64,000 bases of DNA, taken from contig CAVPOQ010000009.1 of the NCBI GenBank assembly GCA_963707145.1, positions 186,001 through 250,000 of the forward strand, in the 5' to 3' direction. Source of the DNA: RPQJ01 sp963707145. GTDB taxonomy: Bacteria; Pseudomonadota; Gammaproteobacteria; Steroidobacterales; Steroidobacteraceae. The position numbers and the translations under genes are program-made. The stretch's first letter is position 1; each line of letters opens with the position of its first letter. The notes under the pieces were generated by a model. It did not search any database and was not told the DNA's origin. It saw only the letters and a program-made list of their open reading frames with translations. Shown piece after piece: positions 34,799 to 42,938 of the stretch.

Positions 34799-35485
34799 AT
34801 GGAACACCTCTCCGCCGCGCATGCGGTCGCGCTGGTCGCGCACCTGCTGCTGTTTGTCTACTGGCTGGGGGGCGACCTCGGCGTGTTCTACTCGAGCGGC
34901 TTCGTGGTGGACGCGTCGCGCCCGCGCGAGGCGCGGCTGATGGCAGGCAGGATCATGCTCGGCCTCGACGTGGTCCCGCGCGTCTGCATGAGCCTGATGC
35001 TCACCGCGAGTGCGGTGCTCACGGAGTACTCCGGGATCCCGCACCCGGCCTGGCAGATGGCGGCCGTGCTGCTGCTCGGGCCGGTCTGGCTCGCGCTGGT
35101 GCTGTTCCTGCATTTCCGCGCGGGCAGCGCGGCGGCGCCGGCGGTGCGGCGGCTGGATCTCGCGCTGCGCTGGGTCGTGATCGCCGCGGTCGTGGCCTCC
35201 GCGACGTGGTCGCTGCGAAGCGGGCGCCTCGCCGGATACCCGTGGGTCGCCGCGAAGCTCTACCTGTTCGCCTTGCTGGTGTTCTGCGGCCTGATGATCC
35301 GGCGCGGGCTGCCGTCGTTCATCGCCGGCTACGCCGCGCTGGCGGCGGGGCGCGAGACGCCGGAGAGCGACCGCGCGATGGCCGCGAGCCTCGCGCGCAT
35401 GCGCCCCTGGGTGCTCGCGATCTGGGCGGGGCTCGTGGCCTCTGCCGTGCTCGGCGTGCTCAAACCGTGGTCGCCCGGACCCTGA
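34799..35485 (+). CDS. Hypothetical integral membrane protein, CopD/DUF2269-like topology
   Basis: A 228-residue membrane protein of unknown family. Helices at about 8-24 (AVALVAHLLLFVYWLGGDLG), 55-75 (VCMSLMLTASAVLTEYSG), 85-105 (MAAVLLLGPVWLALVLFLHF), 122-138 (LRWVVIAAVVASATWSL), 148-165 (AAKLYLFALLVFCGLM) and the C-terminus (WVLAIWAGLVASAVLGVL). Early and mid histidines (AHAVALVAH, FLHFR) recall haem- or copper-linked CopD-type proteins, but I cannot place it firmly. ATG 34799 after CCGGGGGACGC. Divergent from rraA. Confidence 0.8.
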   Translation: MEHLSAAHAVALVAHLLLFVYWLGGDLGVFYSSGFVVDASRPREARLMAGRIMLGLDVVPRVCMSLMLTASAVLTEYSGIPHPAWQMAAVLLLGPVWLALVLFLHFRAGSAAAPAVRRLDLALRWVVIAAVVASATWSLRSGRLAGYPWVAAKLYLFALLVFCGLMIRRGLPSFIAGYAALAAGRETPESDRAMAASLARMRPWVLAIWAGLVASAVLGVLKPWSPGP

Positions 35486-35512
35486 CGCCACGGCAGCACA
35501 CGGCGCAACCCG

Positions 35513-35543
35513 GGGCGGCGGCGCGTGGTCCGCGCCGCCGCCC
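35513..35543. terminator. Strong 13-bp hairpin between convergent genes
   Basis: Perfect 13-base arms (GGGCGGCGGCGCG, loop TGGTC, CGCGCCGCCGCCC) lie between the membrane gene ending at 35485 and the hsp20 stop at 35558. No T-run follows on either strand, so it would be a structure-only, bidirectional terminator or mRNA stabiliser. Confidence 0.55.
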
Positions 35544-35557
35544 GTCACACGTCCGGC

Positions 35558-36001
35558 TCAGTGGATCTCGATCTGCCGCGGCTGCGGCTGCACGACCTTG
35601 TGCTTCGGGATGTGGATCAGGATCACGCCGTCGCGGCTCTCGGCGCGGATGCCCTGCTCGTCGGCGTTCTCAGGCAGCGCGAAGCGGCGCATGAAGCTGC
35701 CGTAGCTGCGCTCGATGCGGTGCAGCTTCTCGTCCTCGGCGTGCTTCTCCTGACGGCGCTCGCCAGAGAGCGTCAGCACGCCGTCCTGCACGGTGATGCT
35801 CACGTCTTCCTTGCGCACCGCGGGCAGGTCGGCCTTGATCAGGTACTCGCCGTCGGTCTCGCTCACGTCGGCGGCCGGCGCCCAGTCGTGCGCCGCGCGG
35901 GCCTCGGCCTGCGCGCGCGGCCAGCGGCGCAGCGCGTCGGCCATGAAGCGGTCGAAGACATCGTCGACGTCGCGGAACGGTTCCCACTTGATGACACGCA
36001 T
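35558..36001 (-). CDS. Hsp20/alpha-crystallin small heat-shock protein
   Basis: A 147-residue holdase chaperone. The alpha-crystallin domain runs from about residue 40 (PAADVSETDGEYLIKADLPA) through ITVQDGVLTLSGERRQE to LPENADEQGIRAESRDGVIL, closing with the I-x-I-type C-terminal element RQIEIH. The N-terminal arm (KWEPFRDVDDVFDRFM) matches the class usually called IbpA/HspC-like. ATG 36001 follows GGAGGTAACGACA. A sigma-32-like promoter lies 50-80 bases upstream, so heat induction is predicted from the sequence. Confidence 0.93.
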   Translation of the reverse strand: MRVIKWEPFRDVDDVFDRFMADALRRWPRAQAEARAAHDWAPAADVSETDGEYLIKADLPAVRKEDVSITVQDGVLTLSGERRQEKHAEDEKLHRIERSYGSFMRRFALPENADEQGIRAESRDGVILIHIPKHKVVQPQPRQIEIH

Positions 36002-36050
36002 TGTCGTTACCTCCGGTTCGGGACCGCCCCTGCGGTGCCCACGTGCCGCC

Positions 36051-36080
36051 CTAGATGCGAGCGGTCCGGCGGCTTTCAAG
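36051..36080 (-). promoter_or_regulatory. Sigma-32 (heat-shock) promoter of the hsp20 gene
   Basis: Reading the minus strand: CTTGAAA at 36080-36074, a perfect sigma-32 -35 element, then 12 bases, then CTCGCATCTAG at 36061-36051, close to the -10 consensus CCCCATnTA. Transcription would begin about 40 bases before the hsp20 ATG. Spacing and -35 identity are good. Confidence 0.7.
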
Positions 36081-36104
36081 GGGGACGGCGGGGGACCGCC
36101 CCCT

Positions 36105-38633
36105 TCAGGCGGAGAACCAGCGGATGAACTGCGCCTCGGCCGGCACGATCGCCTCGGGGTGCGTCGCCACCACCCGGGGCGTGTACTCGGCTGGCGGCCG
36201 GTCCGCGGGAACCTCCGCGACGTAGCGCCAGCCCCCGGCGGCGCCGGCCAGCGGCTGGTCGCGCTGCATGGCGATACGCTGCGGCGCGCCGCCTGGGCGT
36301 GTCTCCGCGAACAGCTCGACCGCGACCGCGTCGGGACTCATCTCACCGAGGTAGACCTGCACCCTGAAGGAGTGGCGGTCGCCAGTGGTGGCGACGTCCA
36401 GATTCCCCCAGTGGATCGCCGCCCAGTGCCGGCGCAGCTCGCGGAACCAGCCGCGCAGTTCGCGCGCCACCGGCAGGCCCTCGGTGGTCCGGCGCCGGAA
36501 GTCCCCGGCGGCGGGCAGGTACAGCCGATCGAGGTAGTCGGCCAGCATCCGGTTGCTGCTGAAGCGGGGCGTGAGGCGTGAGAGGCTCGCGCGGATGCGG
36601 GCCACCCAGGCGCGCGGGATGCCGTCGGCGTCGCGGTCGTAGAATGCGGGCACCACCTCGCGCTCGAGCAGCGCGTAGAGCTGCTCGGTTTCCGTCTCGT
36701 CCCAGCCCGGCTCGAGATGCTGGCGTCCGTCGCCGAGCGCCCAGCCGACGTCGGGCGCGTAGGCCTCGGCCCACCAGCCATCGAGCTCCGAGAGATTGAG
36801 TCCGCCGTTCACCAGCACCTTCATGCCGCTGGTGCCGCTCGCCTCCCAGGGGCGGCGCGGCGTGTTGATCCAGACGTCCACGCCCTGCACGAGGTGCTCG
36901 GCGAGCGCCATGTCGTAGTCCTCGACGAACACCGCGCGCGTGCGCACCTCGTGCCGCCCGACGAACTCGGCCCACTGACGCACGAAGGCCCGCCCGAGCT
37001 CGTCGCGCGGATGCGCCTTGCCGGCGATGATGATCTGCACCGGCCGCGCCGGGTCGCAGAGCAGGCGCGTCAGGCGTTCCGGCTGCGAGAGCAGCATGCC
37101 CGGGCGCTTGTATTCGGTGAAGCGCCGCGCGAAGCCGAGGGTCAGCACGTTGGGATCGAGCGCGCCGTGGGCGATCGTGGCGGACTCGTCCCGCCCGCCG
37201 CGCTGGCTCAACTGCCGCTGCAGTCGCCGACGCGCGTAGTCCACGAGGTCGCGGCGCTCCATGCCGCGGAAATCCCAGAGCTGGGCATCGCTGAGCTGCG
37301 CGACGGCCTCGGGCAGGCGCTCGGGCGCGCCGAGCCAGCGTTCCTTGCCGCAGGACTCGGTCCACAGCCGGTCGGCCCAGGGCGAATCCCAGGACGAGAC
37401 GTGCACGGCGTTGGTGACGTGCGTGACCGGCACCTCGGCCTCCGGCCAGCGCGGGAACAGCGGCGCGAAAATGGTGCGGCTGACGCGGCCGTGCAGTTCG
37501 CTCACGCCGTTGACACGTGCGCAGGTGCGCGCCGCCAGGTAGGCCATGTTGAACGGCTCGTCCATGTCCTCGGGGTTGGCGCGGCCGAGCCCGAGCAGCT
37601 GCTCGGGCCGGATGCCGGCCATGCGCGCGTAGCCGGTACCGTACTTCTGCACCAGCGCGAGCGGGAAGGTGTCGAACGCGGCCGCCACCGGCGTGTGCGT
37701 GGTGAAGACGTTGCCGCCGCGCGTCGCCCACAGCGCCGTGAAGAAGTCGCAGCCATTGGCCTGCGCGAAGTCGTGCGCGCGTTCGATCGTGGCGAGGGCC
37801 GCATGACCCTCGTTGAGGTGCAGCACCTCGACCTCGTGGCCGAGCGCCTGCAGCGCGCGCCAGCCGCCGAGGCCAAGCACGATCTCCTGCATCAGCCGGG
37901 CCTCGCCATCGCCGGCGTAGAGCTTGGCCGTGATGCCGCGGTCGAAGGGTGAGTTGAGCGGGTCGTCGCTGTCGAGCAGGTAGAGCGGCACGCGGCCGAC
38001 ATCGGCGCGCCAGATGCGGATGCGCAGGTCGCGGCCCGGCAGCGCGATGGTGACGCGCAGCGGCATGTCCTCGGCATCGGAGATCTGGTGCACAGGCAGC
38101 GACTCACGCGAGTTGACCGCGTAGATCTCGATCTGCGCGCCCGACGCGTCGAGCATCTGGCGGAAATACCCCTCCCGATAGAAGAGGCCCACCGCCACCA
38201 CCGGCACGCCGAGGTCGCTCGCGGTCTTGAGGTGATCGCCCGCGAGCACGCCGAGGCCGCCGGAATAGAGCGGCAGCGCGTCGGTGAGCCCGTACTCCAT
38301 GCTGAAGTACGCGATCAACGGCGGTGTCTCGAGCGGGCAGGCGCCCTGGAACCAGCCTGGCCGCGACAGGTATTCGGCCTCGCTGCGGTCGAGCCGGCGC
38401 ACGCGCTCGACGAATTCCGCATCGCGCGCCAGCTCGTCGAGGCGGCTGCGCGGCGTGTTCTGCAGCACGAGGATCGGGTTGCGGGTCTGGTGCCAGACCT
38501 CGGCGTTGAGCGCCTCCCAGATGCGGTCGGCGGCGTGGTTCCAGACCCAGCGCAGGTTGTATGCGAGCCGCGAAATGGCTGCCAGCGAGGCAGGGAACTG
38601 GTTCGCGAGATCCTTCGAGCCGTGGGGGGACAT
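36105..38633 (-). CDS. glgP: Alpha-glucan (glycogen/maltodextrin-type) phosphorylase
   Basis: An 842-residue phosphorylase of the alternative GlgP family (the class with an N-terminal DUF3417 domain). MSPHGSKDLANQFPASLAAI and RLAYNLRWVWNHAADRIWEA open the protein; PLIAYFSMEYGLTDALPLYS, GGLGVLAGDHLKTASDLGVP and VEVLHLNEGHAALATIERAH follow. The pyridoxal-phosphate Lys is in WEASGTSGMKVLVNGGLNLS (about residue 604). It releases glucose-1-phosphate from stored glucans in the cytoplasm. The C-terminal extension (VQVYLGEMSPDAVAVELFAE) is a beta domain typical of this class. No glgA/B/C genes are nearby. Confidence 0.93.
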   Translation of the reverse strand: MSPHGSKDLANQFPASLAAISRLAYNLRWVWNHAADRIWEALNAEVWHQTRNPILVLQNTPRSRLDELARDAEFVERVRRLDRSEAEYLSRPGWFQGACPLETPPLIAYFSMEYGLTDALPLYSGGLGVLAGDHLKTASDLGVPVVAVGLFYREGYFRQMLDASGAQIEIYAVNSRESLPVHQISDAEDMPLRVTIALPGRDLRIRIWRADVGRVPLYLLDSDDPLNSPFDRGITAKLYAGDGEARLMQEIVLGLGGWRALQALGHEVEVLHLNEGHAALATIERAHDFAQANGCDFFTALWATRGGNVFTTHTPVAAAFDTFPLALVQKYGTGYARMAGIRPEQLLGLGRANPEDMDEPFNMAYLAARTCARVNGVSELHGRVSRTIFAPLFPRWPEAEVPVTHVTNAVHVSSWDSPWADRLWTESCGKERWLGAPERLPEAVAQLSDAQLWDFRGMERRDLVDYARRRLQRQLSQRGGRDESATIAHGALDPNVLTLGFARRFTEYKRPGMLLSQPERLTRLLCDPARPVQIIIAGKAHPRDELGRAFVRQWAEFVGRHEVRTRAVFVEDYDMALAEHLVQGVDVWINTPRRPWEASGTSGMKVLVNGGLNLSELDGWWAEAYAPDVGWALGDGRQHLEPGWDETETEQLYALLEREVVPAFYDRDADGIPRAWVARIRASLSRLTPRFSSNRMLADYLDRLYLPAAGDFRRRTTEGLPVARELRGWFRELRRHWAAIHWGNLDVATTGDRHSFRVQVYLGEMSPDAVAVELFAETRPGGAPQRIAMQRDQPLAGAAGGWRYVAEVPADRPPAEYTPRVVATHPEAIVPAEAQFIRWFSA

Positions 38634-38664
38634 GGGCAGGCCTCCGTCGGGTCTCTCAGACGAA

Positions 38665-38696
38665 GACGGCGCGAACGGCAGGGCCGTCGCGCCGTC
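38665..38696 (-). terminator. Hairpin downstream of the HiPIP gene
   Basis: Arms GACGGCGCG and CGCGCCGTC, extended inward by ACGGC/GCCGT around AGG with a single bulged A, form a 14-bp stem between the HiPIP stop (38721) and the glgP start (38633), both minus strand. There is no T-run after it, so termination strength is uncertain. Confidence 0.5.
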
Positions 38697-38720
38697 CTCA
38701 GTGCAGGCAGCGGTGAGCGC

Positions 38721-39056
38721 CTACGGGCGCTTGACCCACACCTTGCACCAGCCGTTGGCGTTCACGAGACGGCCGGCGAAGATGTTGCAGGGGATGTTCG
38801 CGCCCTTCTCCTTGCCGGCGGGGACCTGCAGGCAGTTCGCACAGTGCTGGCCGGGCTTGAAGTTCGGGTTCGCCTTGGCGTCGACCTTGCTGGCGTCCAC
38901 GACGTAGCCGAGGCTCTTCGCCTGCGGTTCGTTGGGATCCACGTTGGGGGAGGCCGCCGCCTCGGCACGGCCGAGCAGCGCAGTGACTGGAACGGCCGCG
39001 ACGCCGATCAGGGCGCCCTTCAGGACATCGCGACGCGGGATTTTTCGGTCGGACAT
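38721..39056 (-). CDS. High-potential iron-sulfur protein (HiPIP)
   Basis: A 111-residue periplasmic [4Fe-4S] electron carrier. A Tat signal is seen (DRKIPRRDVLKGALIGVAAV ... GRAEA), as expected because the cluster is inserted before export. Mature protein has all four ligands: HCANCLQVPAG (two Cys, CxxC), IPCNIFAG and NGWCKVW. Aromatic residues around them (YVVDAS, NFKPGQHC) fit the family. HiPIPs carry electrons to photosynthetic or respiratory complexes, usually between bc1-type complexes and terminal oxidases. A Fur-like box lies 122 bases upstream. Confidence 0.93.
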   Translation of the reverse strand: MSDRKIPRRDVLKGALIGVAAVPVTALLGRAEAAASPNVDPNEPQAKSLGYVVDASKVDAKANPNFKPGQHCANCLQVPAGKEKGANIPCNIFAGRLVNANGWCKVWVKRP

Positions 39057-39177
39057 GAACGGATCTCCTGGAGCCGGGGAGTAGGGACTCTCGCGCAGAT
39101 TTTACTCGGCGCTGGCGGATTCCACATGACCAACGCCGCTGGATCTCGCGGCATGACGCAGGGAGTCCTGTACGTTG

Positions 39178-39196
39178 GTTAATGAGAATCATTATC
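39178..39196. promoter_or_regulatory. Fur box between the HiPIP and UPF0104 genes
   Basis: GTTAATGAGAATCATTATC matches the 19-base Fur consensus GATAATGATAATCATTATC at 16 of 19 positions when read on the minus strand. It is 49 bases before the UPF0104 ATG (39245) and 122 bases before the HiPIP ATG (39056), so iron control of either gene is possible; the closer gene is the better guess. It is conspicuously AT-rich in this GC-rich window. Confidence 0.72.
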
Positions 39197-39244
39197 GAGG
39201 CGATTGCCGGCGCCGTGCCGGACGGCCGCGCCTAGAATCGGCGC

Positions 39245-40240
39245 ATGCCCGACCCGCGTCGCCACCGACTCAAGGCCGTCCTCGGTGTCATCGCGAGCGT
39301 GGTGATCGCCGGACTCGCGTTCTACGTCCTCTACCGGACCTTCCAGCGCATCAGCCTCGCCGACGTGTTCGCCAACATCCGCGCGGTTCCGCGCGAGCGG
39401 CTGCTGCTCGCCGCGGCGTGCGCCGCGGGCGTTTTCGCGACGCTGGCGACCTACGAAGTGGTGGTGGTCCGCTACGTGAAGCACTGCATCGGCCGTGCCA
39501 GGCCCGTGGTCACCGCGCTGGTGGCCTACCCGCTCGGCCACGCGCTCGGGCAGGCGTTGCTGAGCGGCAGTGCAATGCGTTATCGCATGTACGCGCCCGC
39601 CGGGTTCACGGCCATGGAGATCGGCGCGACGGTGCTGCTCTGCGGGTTGCCGTACGTGCTCGCCTTCGGCCTGCTCTTCGACCTCGCGCTGGTGTTCGAC
39701 TCGACTGCGCTCGCACCGCTGTTCCGCGTGCCCGCCGGGTGGCTGTTCGCGCTCGGCTGCATCGGGCTCGTCAAGGACGCCGCGTACCTGCTGTTCGTCT
39801 ACCGTCGCAAGGCTCCGATTCGTCTCGGCGGCTGGGCGGTCAACCTGCCGACGCCGCGCATGACGGCGCTGCAGATCCTGGTGGGCGTTGTGGACATCTG
39901 CCTGGTCGCCGCAATCCTCTACCTGCTGCTGCCCCCCACGGCCGGCATCGCCTTCCTGCCCTTCATCGCCGTCTACCTCGCGAGCATCATCGTCGGCGTC
40001 GTGAGCCACGTGCCCGCCGGCCTCGGCGTGCTCGAGTCCATGCTGCTCCTGCTGCTGCCGCACGTGCCGCCCGAGCAGCTGCTCGCCTCGGTGCTGCTCT
40101 ATCGCGTGATCTACGAGGTGATCCCGCTGGTCGGCGCGCTGGTGCTGTGGGGCGGCTACGAGCTCACCGCCCGCGACGGCGCGCGCCTGCGGCTGCTGGG
40201 GCCCGGCCGCGAGGCGGGTCGTCCGCCGCCGGCGCCCTGA
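39245..40240 (+). CDS. UPF0104 / lysylphosphatidylglycerol synthase TM-region family protein
   Basis: A 331-residue polytopic protein with about eight helices (VLGVIASVVIAGLAFYVLYR, LLLAAACAAGVFATLATYEV, PVVTALVAYPLGHALGQALL and others). SGSAMRYRMYAPAGFTAMEI and the late block VGVVSHVPAGLGVLESMLLL are signatures of the UPF0104/MprF-membrane-domain family. The catalytic synthase domain of MprF is absent, so it is a lipid flippase-like or unknown membrane factor. A -10-like TAGAAT sits just before the ATG, and a Fur box 49 bases upstream suggests iron-responsive expression. Confidence 0.9.
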   Translation: MPDPRRHRLKAVLGVIASVVIAGLAFYVLYRTFQRISLADVFANIRAVPRERLLLAAACAAGVFATLATYEVVVVRYVKHCIGRARPVVTALVAYPLGHALGQALLSGSAMRYRMYAPAGFTAMEIGATVLLCGLPYVLAFGLLFDLALVFDSTALAPLFRVPAGWLFALGCIGLVKDAAYLLFVYRRKAPIRLGGWAVNLPTPRMTALQILVGVVDICLVAAILYLLLPPTAGIAFLPFIAVYLASIIVGVVSHVPAGLGVLESMLLLLLPHVPPEQLLASVLLYRVIYEVIPLVGALVLWGGYELTARDGARLRLLGPGREAGRPPPAP

Positions 40241-40244
40241 ATCC

Positions 40245-41279
40245 TCAGCGCAGCATCGCCGGGGTGGCGCGCCCGACGATCGACAGCAGCGCATGCGCGA
40301 GCGCGCGGCCGCTGTCGAACGCGGCCTCGACCCGCGGCGCGATGCACCAGTCGCCGCAGGCGCCTGCGGCGGTCTCCTCGTCCACGAGGCAGGGCTGGCC
40401 GAGCGGCTGCTCGGCGAACGCGTGCCGCCAGCGATGTGCGGACAGGTACGCCGGCGGCGGGCCGTCGATCCCGCAGGCGGCGGCGAACTCGCCCCACAGC
40501 GATTGCGCCACGTCGCGGGCATCGGCCTCGAGGTGCTCGCGCGACCACGCGGCGGAGGCATGCACGACCCAGCACTGGACCGCGGCCGGCCGTCCCGGCT
40601 TGCTCGAGTCGCAGGCGGCCCAGTTGAGCGGGCCGGAGGTCCAGCGGCGGACCTCCGCGCCCACGTCGATCGGCGCGTCGAAGCCCAGCATCGCGGTCCA
40701 GCACGGTGCCATGCGCACGTCGGCGATGGCGTGGAAGCCGCGGCCGTGCGCAGCGAGCAGGGACAGCGCCTGCGGCGCCGGCACGGCGACGGCCAGGGCG
40801 TCGAAGACCTGTGCCGGCGTGCCGGCGTCGGTCAGCAGTTGCCAGCCGCGCTGCCCGACGATCAGCTCGTGCACCCCGACGTTGAGGCGCACGTCGAGGC
40901 TGCGCGCCAGCGGACGCACCGCAGCGCTCATCCCGGGCGCGCCGACCAGCCACTCCTCGATGGGCGCATCCCAGGCGCGCCCGTCCTCGCGGATGCGCGG
41001 CTGCCACGGCGCGACGACGCCGGCGCGCGCCCCGACCTCCATGAAGCGGCGGAAGGCCTCGCTGCGCGCGGTGAAGAACTGCGCGCCCTGGTCGAAGGCG
41101 AGGTCGCCGTCGCGGCGCGTGGCGAGGCGTCCGCCGCAGCCGCGCGACTTCTCGAACACCGTCACCGACACGTCGGCGCGTGCGAGCTGGCGGGCGCAGG
41201 CGAGGCCCGCCATGCCGGCGCCGATCACTGCGATGCGTACCTCGTCCAATGGGTTGCCCAGACTGTTGTCGTGCGCCAA
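40245..41279 (-). CDS. FAD-dependent oxidoreductase, renalase/amine-oxidase-like
   Basis: A 344-residue flavoprotein. The Rossmann motif IAVIGAGMAGLACARQLA is followed by VFEKSRGCGGRLATRR, and the conserved FDQGAQFFTAR plus the C-terminal FAD region (CLVDEETAAGACGDWCIAPR, DSGRALAHAL) match the renalase-type NAD(P)/FAD proteins. It ends 5 bases from the convergent UPF0104 stop. The start is uncertain: TTG 41279 is the longest open option but has no ribosome site, while an internal TTG just before the Rossmann strand (LDEVRIAVIG) is also possible. Cytoplasmic; substrate unknown. Confidence 0.85.
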   Translation of the reverse strand: MAHDNSLGNPLDEVRIAVIGAGMAGLACARQLARADVSVTVFEKSRGCGGRLATRRDGDLAFDQGAQFFTARSEAFRRFMEVGARAGVVAPWQPRIREDGRAWDAPIEEWLVGAPGMSAAVRPLARSLDVRLNVGVHELIVGQRGWQLLTDAGTPAQVFDALAVAVPAPQALSLLAAHGRGFHAIADVRMAPCWTAMLGFDAPIDVGAEVRRWTSGPLNWAACDSSKPGRPAAVQCWVVHASAAWSREHLEADARDVAQSLWGEFAAACGIDGPPPAYLSAHRWRHAFAEQPLGQPCLVDEETAAGACGDWCIAPRVEAAFDSGRALAHALLSIVGRATPAMLR

Positions 41280-41366
41280 GTCTAGTACGGCGGCTGCCCG
41301 CCCCGCCGCAGCGCCGCGGCGCGGCCCGTGGGGGACGGGCGCGGCGGGTGTGTCGCGACGCCGGCC

Positions 41367-42308
41367 TCAGAGCGTCTGCCAGTACTCCAGCATCCGCTTG
41401 CGCTGCGCCTCGTCCGGCAGCGGCGCCGTCCCCGCGGCGCAGTTGTCGGCGACGTGCTGCGGCTTCGAGGTCGCCGGAATGACGCAGGTCACCGCCGGGT
41501 GCGACACGACGAAGCGCAGAAAGAACTGCCCCCAGCTCGCGCAGCCGAACTCCGCCGCCCACGGCGGCAGCGCGTTTCCTTTCACGCGCGCGAACATTGC
41601 CCCGTCGGCGAACGGGCGGTTCACCATCACGGCGATGCCATGCTCGCGGCAGAACGGCAGCAGTCGTGCCTCGGCTTGCGGCTCGGCGAGCGAGTAGTTC
41701 ACCTGCACCCAGTCGAAGCGCTCTTCGGCGAGCACGCGCTCGAGTTCGGCATGGGCGTCGGCCCGATAGTGCGTGATGCCGCAGTAGCGCACGCGGCCCT
41801 TCTGCTGCAGCGCGCGGATCGTCGGCAGGTGCTCGCGCCAGTCGAGCAGGTTGTGGATCTGCAGCAATTCGATGCGCGCGGTGCGCAGCCGCGCAAAGGA
41901 GTCGTCGATCTGCTGCGCGCCGGCCTCGCGGCCACGCGTCCAAACCTTGGTGGCCAGCCACAGCTTCGGGCGCAGGCCGAGTTCGTGGATCAGCTCACCG
42001 AGCACGCTCTCGGCGCGGCCGTACATGGGCGAGGTGTCCACGACGCTCCCGCCGCCCGCGACCAGTCCGCGCAGCACCTCGGCGAGCGGCGCGCGCTCCG
42101 CCGCATCCTCGCCGACGTCGAAGGTGTCGGCCGAGCCCATGCCGATTACGGGGATCTCCTCGCCGGAGGACGGCACCTTGCGCCTCGCCATGGGTTGTGG
42201 GGATCGTGCGGCGTCCGCTGCCCGCAGCGCCGCGGGGGCGACGCCGGCCGCCGTGGCCGCGGCGAGCAGCTTGAGCAGGGTGCGTCGTGCCGGGTGATGG
42301 TCGGTCAT
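41367..42308 (-). CDS. Aldo/keto reductase with Tat signal
   Basis: A 313-residue AKR-fold protein. The N-terminus MTDHHPARRTLLKLLAAATA carries an RR-containing Tat-type signal; such exported AKRs are uncommon but known. The tetrad residues are visible: Asp and Tyr in VVDTSPMYGRAES, Lys in LATKVWTRG, His in LLQIHNLLDW. The rest of the barrel (RYCGITHYRADAHAELERVL, WVQVNYSLAEPQAEARLLPF, VIPATSKPQHVADN) is intact. It reduces an aldehyde or ketone with NADPH; if periplasmic, the cofactor source is unclear, so the signal may be non-cleaved. 47 bases downstream of the CarS-like gene, same direction. Confidence 0.9.
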   Translation of the reverse strand: MTDHHPARRTLLKLLAAATAAGVAPAALRAADAARSPQPMARRKVPSSGEEIPVIGMGSADTFDVGEDAAERAPLAEVLRGLVAGGGSVVDTSPMYGRAESVLGELIHELGLRPKLWLATKVWTRGREAGAQQIDDSFARLRTARIELLQIHNLLDWREHLPTIRALQQKGRVRYCGITHYRADAHAELERVLAEERFDWVQVNYSLAEPQAEARLLPFCREHGIAVMVNRPFADGAMFARVKGNALPPWAAEFGCASWGQFFLRFVVSHPAVTCVIPATSKPQHVADNCAAGTAPLPDEAQRKRMLEYWQTL

Positions 42309-42355
42309 GCATGCCTCCCCGGCGATGCCGGGCTGCGCGTCCGTGGCCAGCGCCT

Positions 42356-42928
42356 TCAGCCGACGCGGCTTTTCAGTCCGAACAGCACCATGATCCAGGC
42401 GCTGACGGGATGGGCGACCAGCATGATCGCCACGATCGCCGCGAGCAACGCGAGCGACGGACGCCACACCGGCGCGATCGCGATCAGCATGCCCACGAGA
42501 CTGTCGAGCTGGTCGACGACCCAGAACACGAGGCCGCGGATGCCGCGGCCGGACGCCCCCGGCGCGATGCCGAGGCGGCGCTTGGCGAAGCTGTTCGGCA
42601 GCTCGCCGGCGATGTAGCCCACGCCGAGCAGCAGGCCCCACGCGAGCGGATGCAGCTCGGCGAAGGGCGTGAGCGTGGGCAGCGACCAGCAGCACGCGCC
42701 CAGCTGCGCGAGTCCCCACGCGGCGAGTGTGGTGGTGCCGATCGTGACGACGGCACCGCGCCACGTCTTGTTGTCGCCGAACAGGCGCCGGCCGCGGAAC
42801 GTGCGGCCGCCGTCGATCGGCAGGCGTCGCAGGCCGGGCAGCAGGTCGAGCTTCATGACCGCGAGGTGCACGAGCCCGGCCGCGACGATCGGCACGGCGA
42901 GCCACAGCAGCGACATCAGCACCGTCAC
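42356..42928 (-). CDS. CDP-archaeol synthase (CarS, PF01864)-like membrane protein
   Basis: A 190-residue membrane protein with five helices (LMSLLWLAVPIVAAGLVHLA; VVTIGTTTLAAWGLAQLGAC; LHPLAWGLLLGVGYIAGELP; LALLAAIVAIMLVAHPVSAW). The motif FRGRRLFGDNKTWRGAVVT, with GELPNSFAKRRLGI and VVDQLDSLVGMLI, matches the CarS/CDP-alcohol-type cytidylyltransferase family that uses CTP and a phosphorylated lipid alcohol. In Archaea the product is CDP-archaeol; in bacteria these proteins act in unknown lipid pathways or as relatives of CdsA. It lies 10 bases after the Lrp stop, so it may be cotranscribed with that regulator. Confidence 0.78.
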   Translation of the reverse strand: MTVLMSLLWLAVPIVAAGLVHLAVMKLDLLPGLRRLPIDGGRTFRGRRLFGDNKTWRGAVVTIGTTTLAAWGLAQLGACCWSLPTLTPFAELHPLAWGLLLGVGYIAGELPNSFAKRRLGIAPGASGRGIRGLVFWVVDQLDSLVGMLIAIAPVWRPSLALLAAIVAIMLVAHPVSAWIMVLFGLKSRVG

Positions 42929-42938
42929 GACGCGTGCC

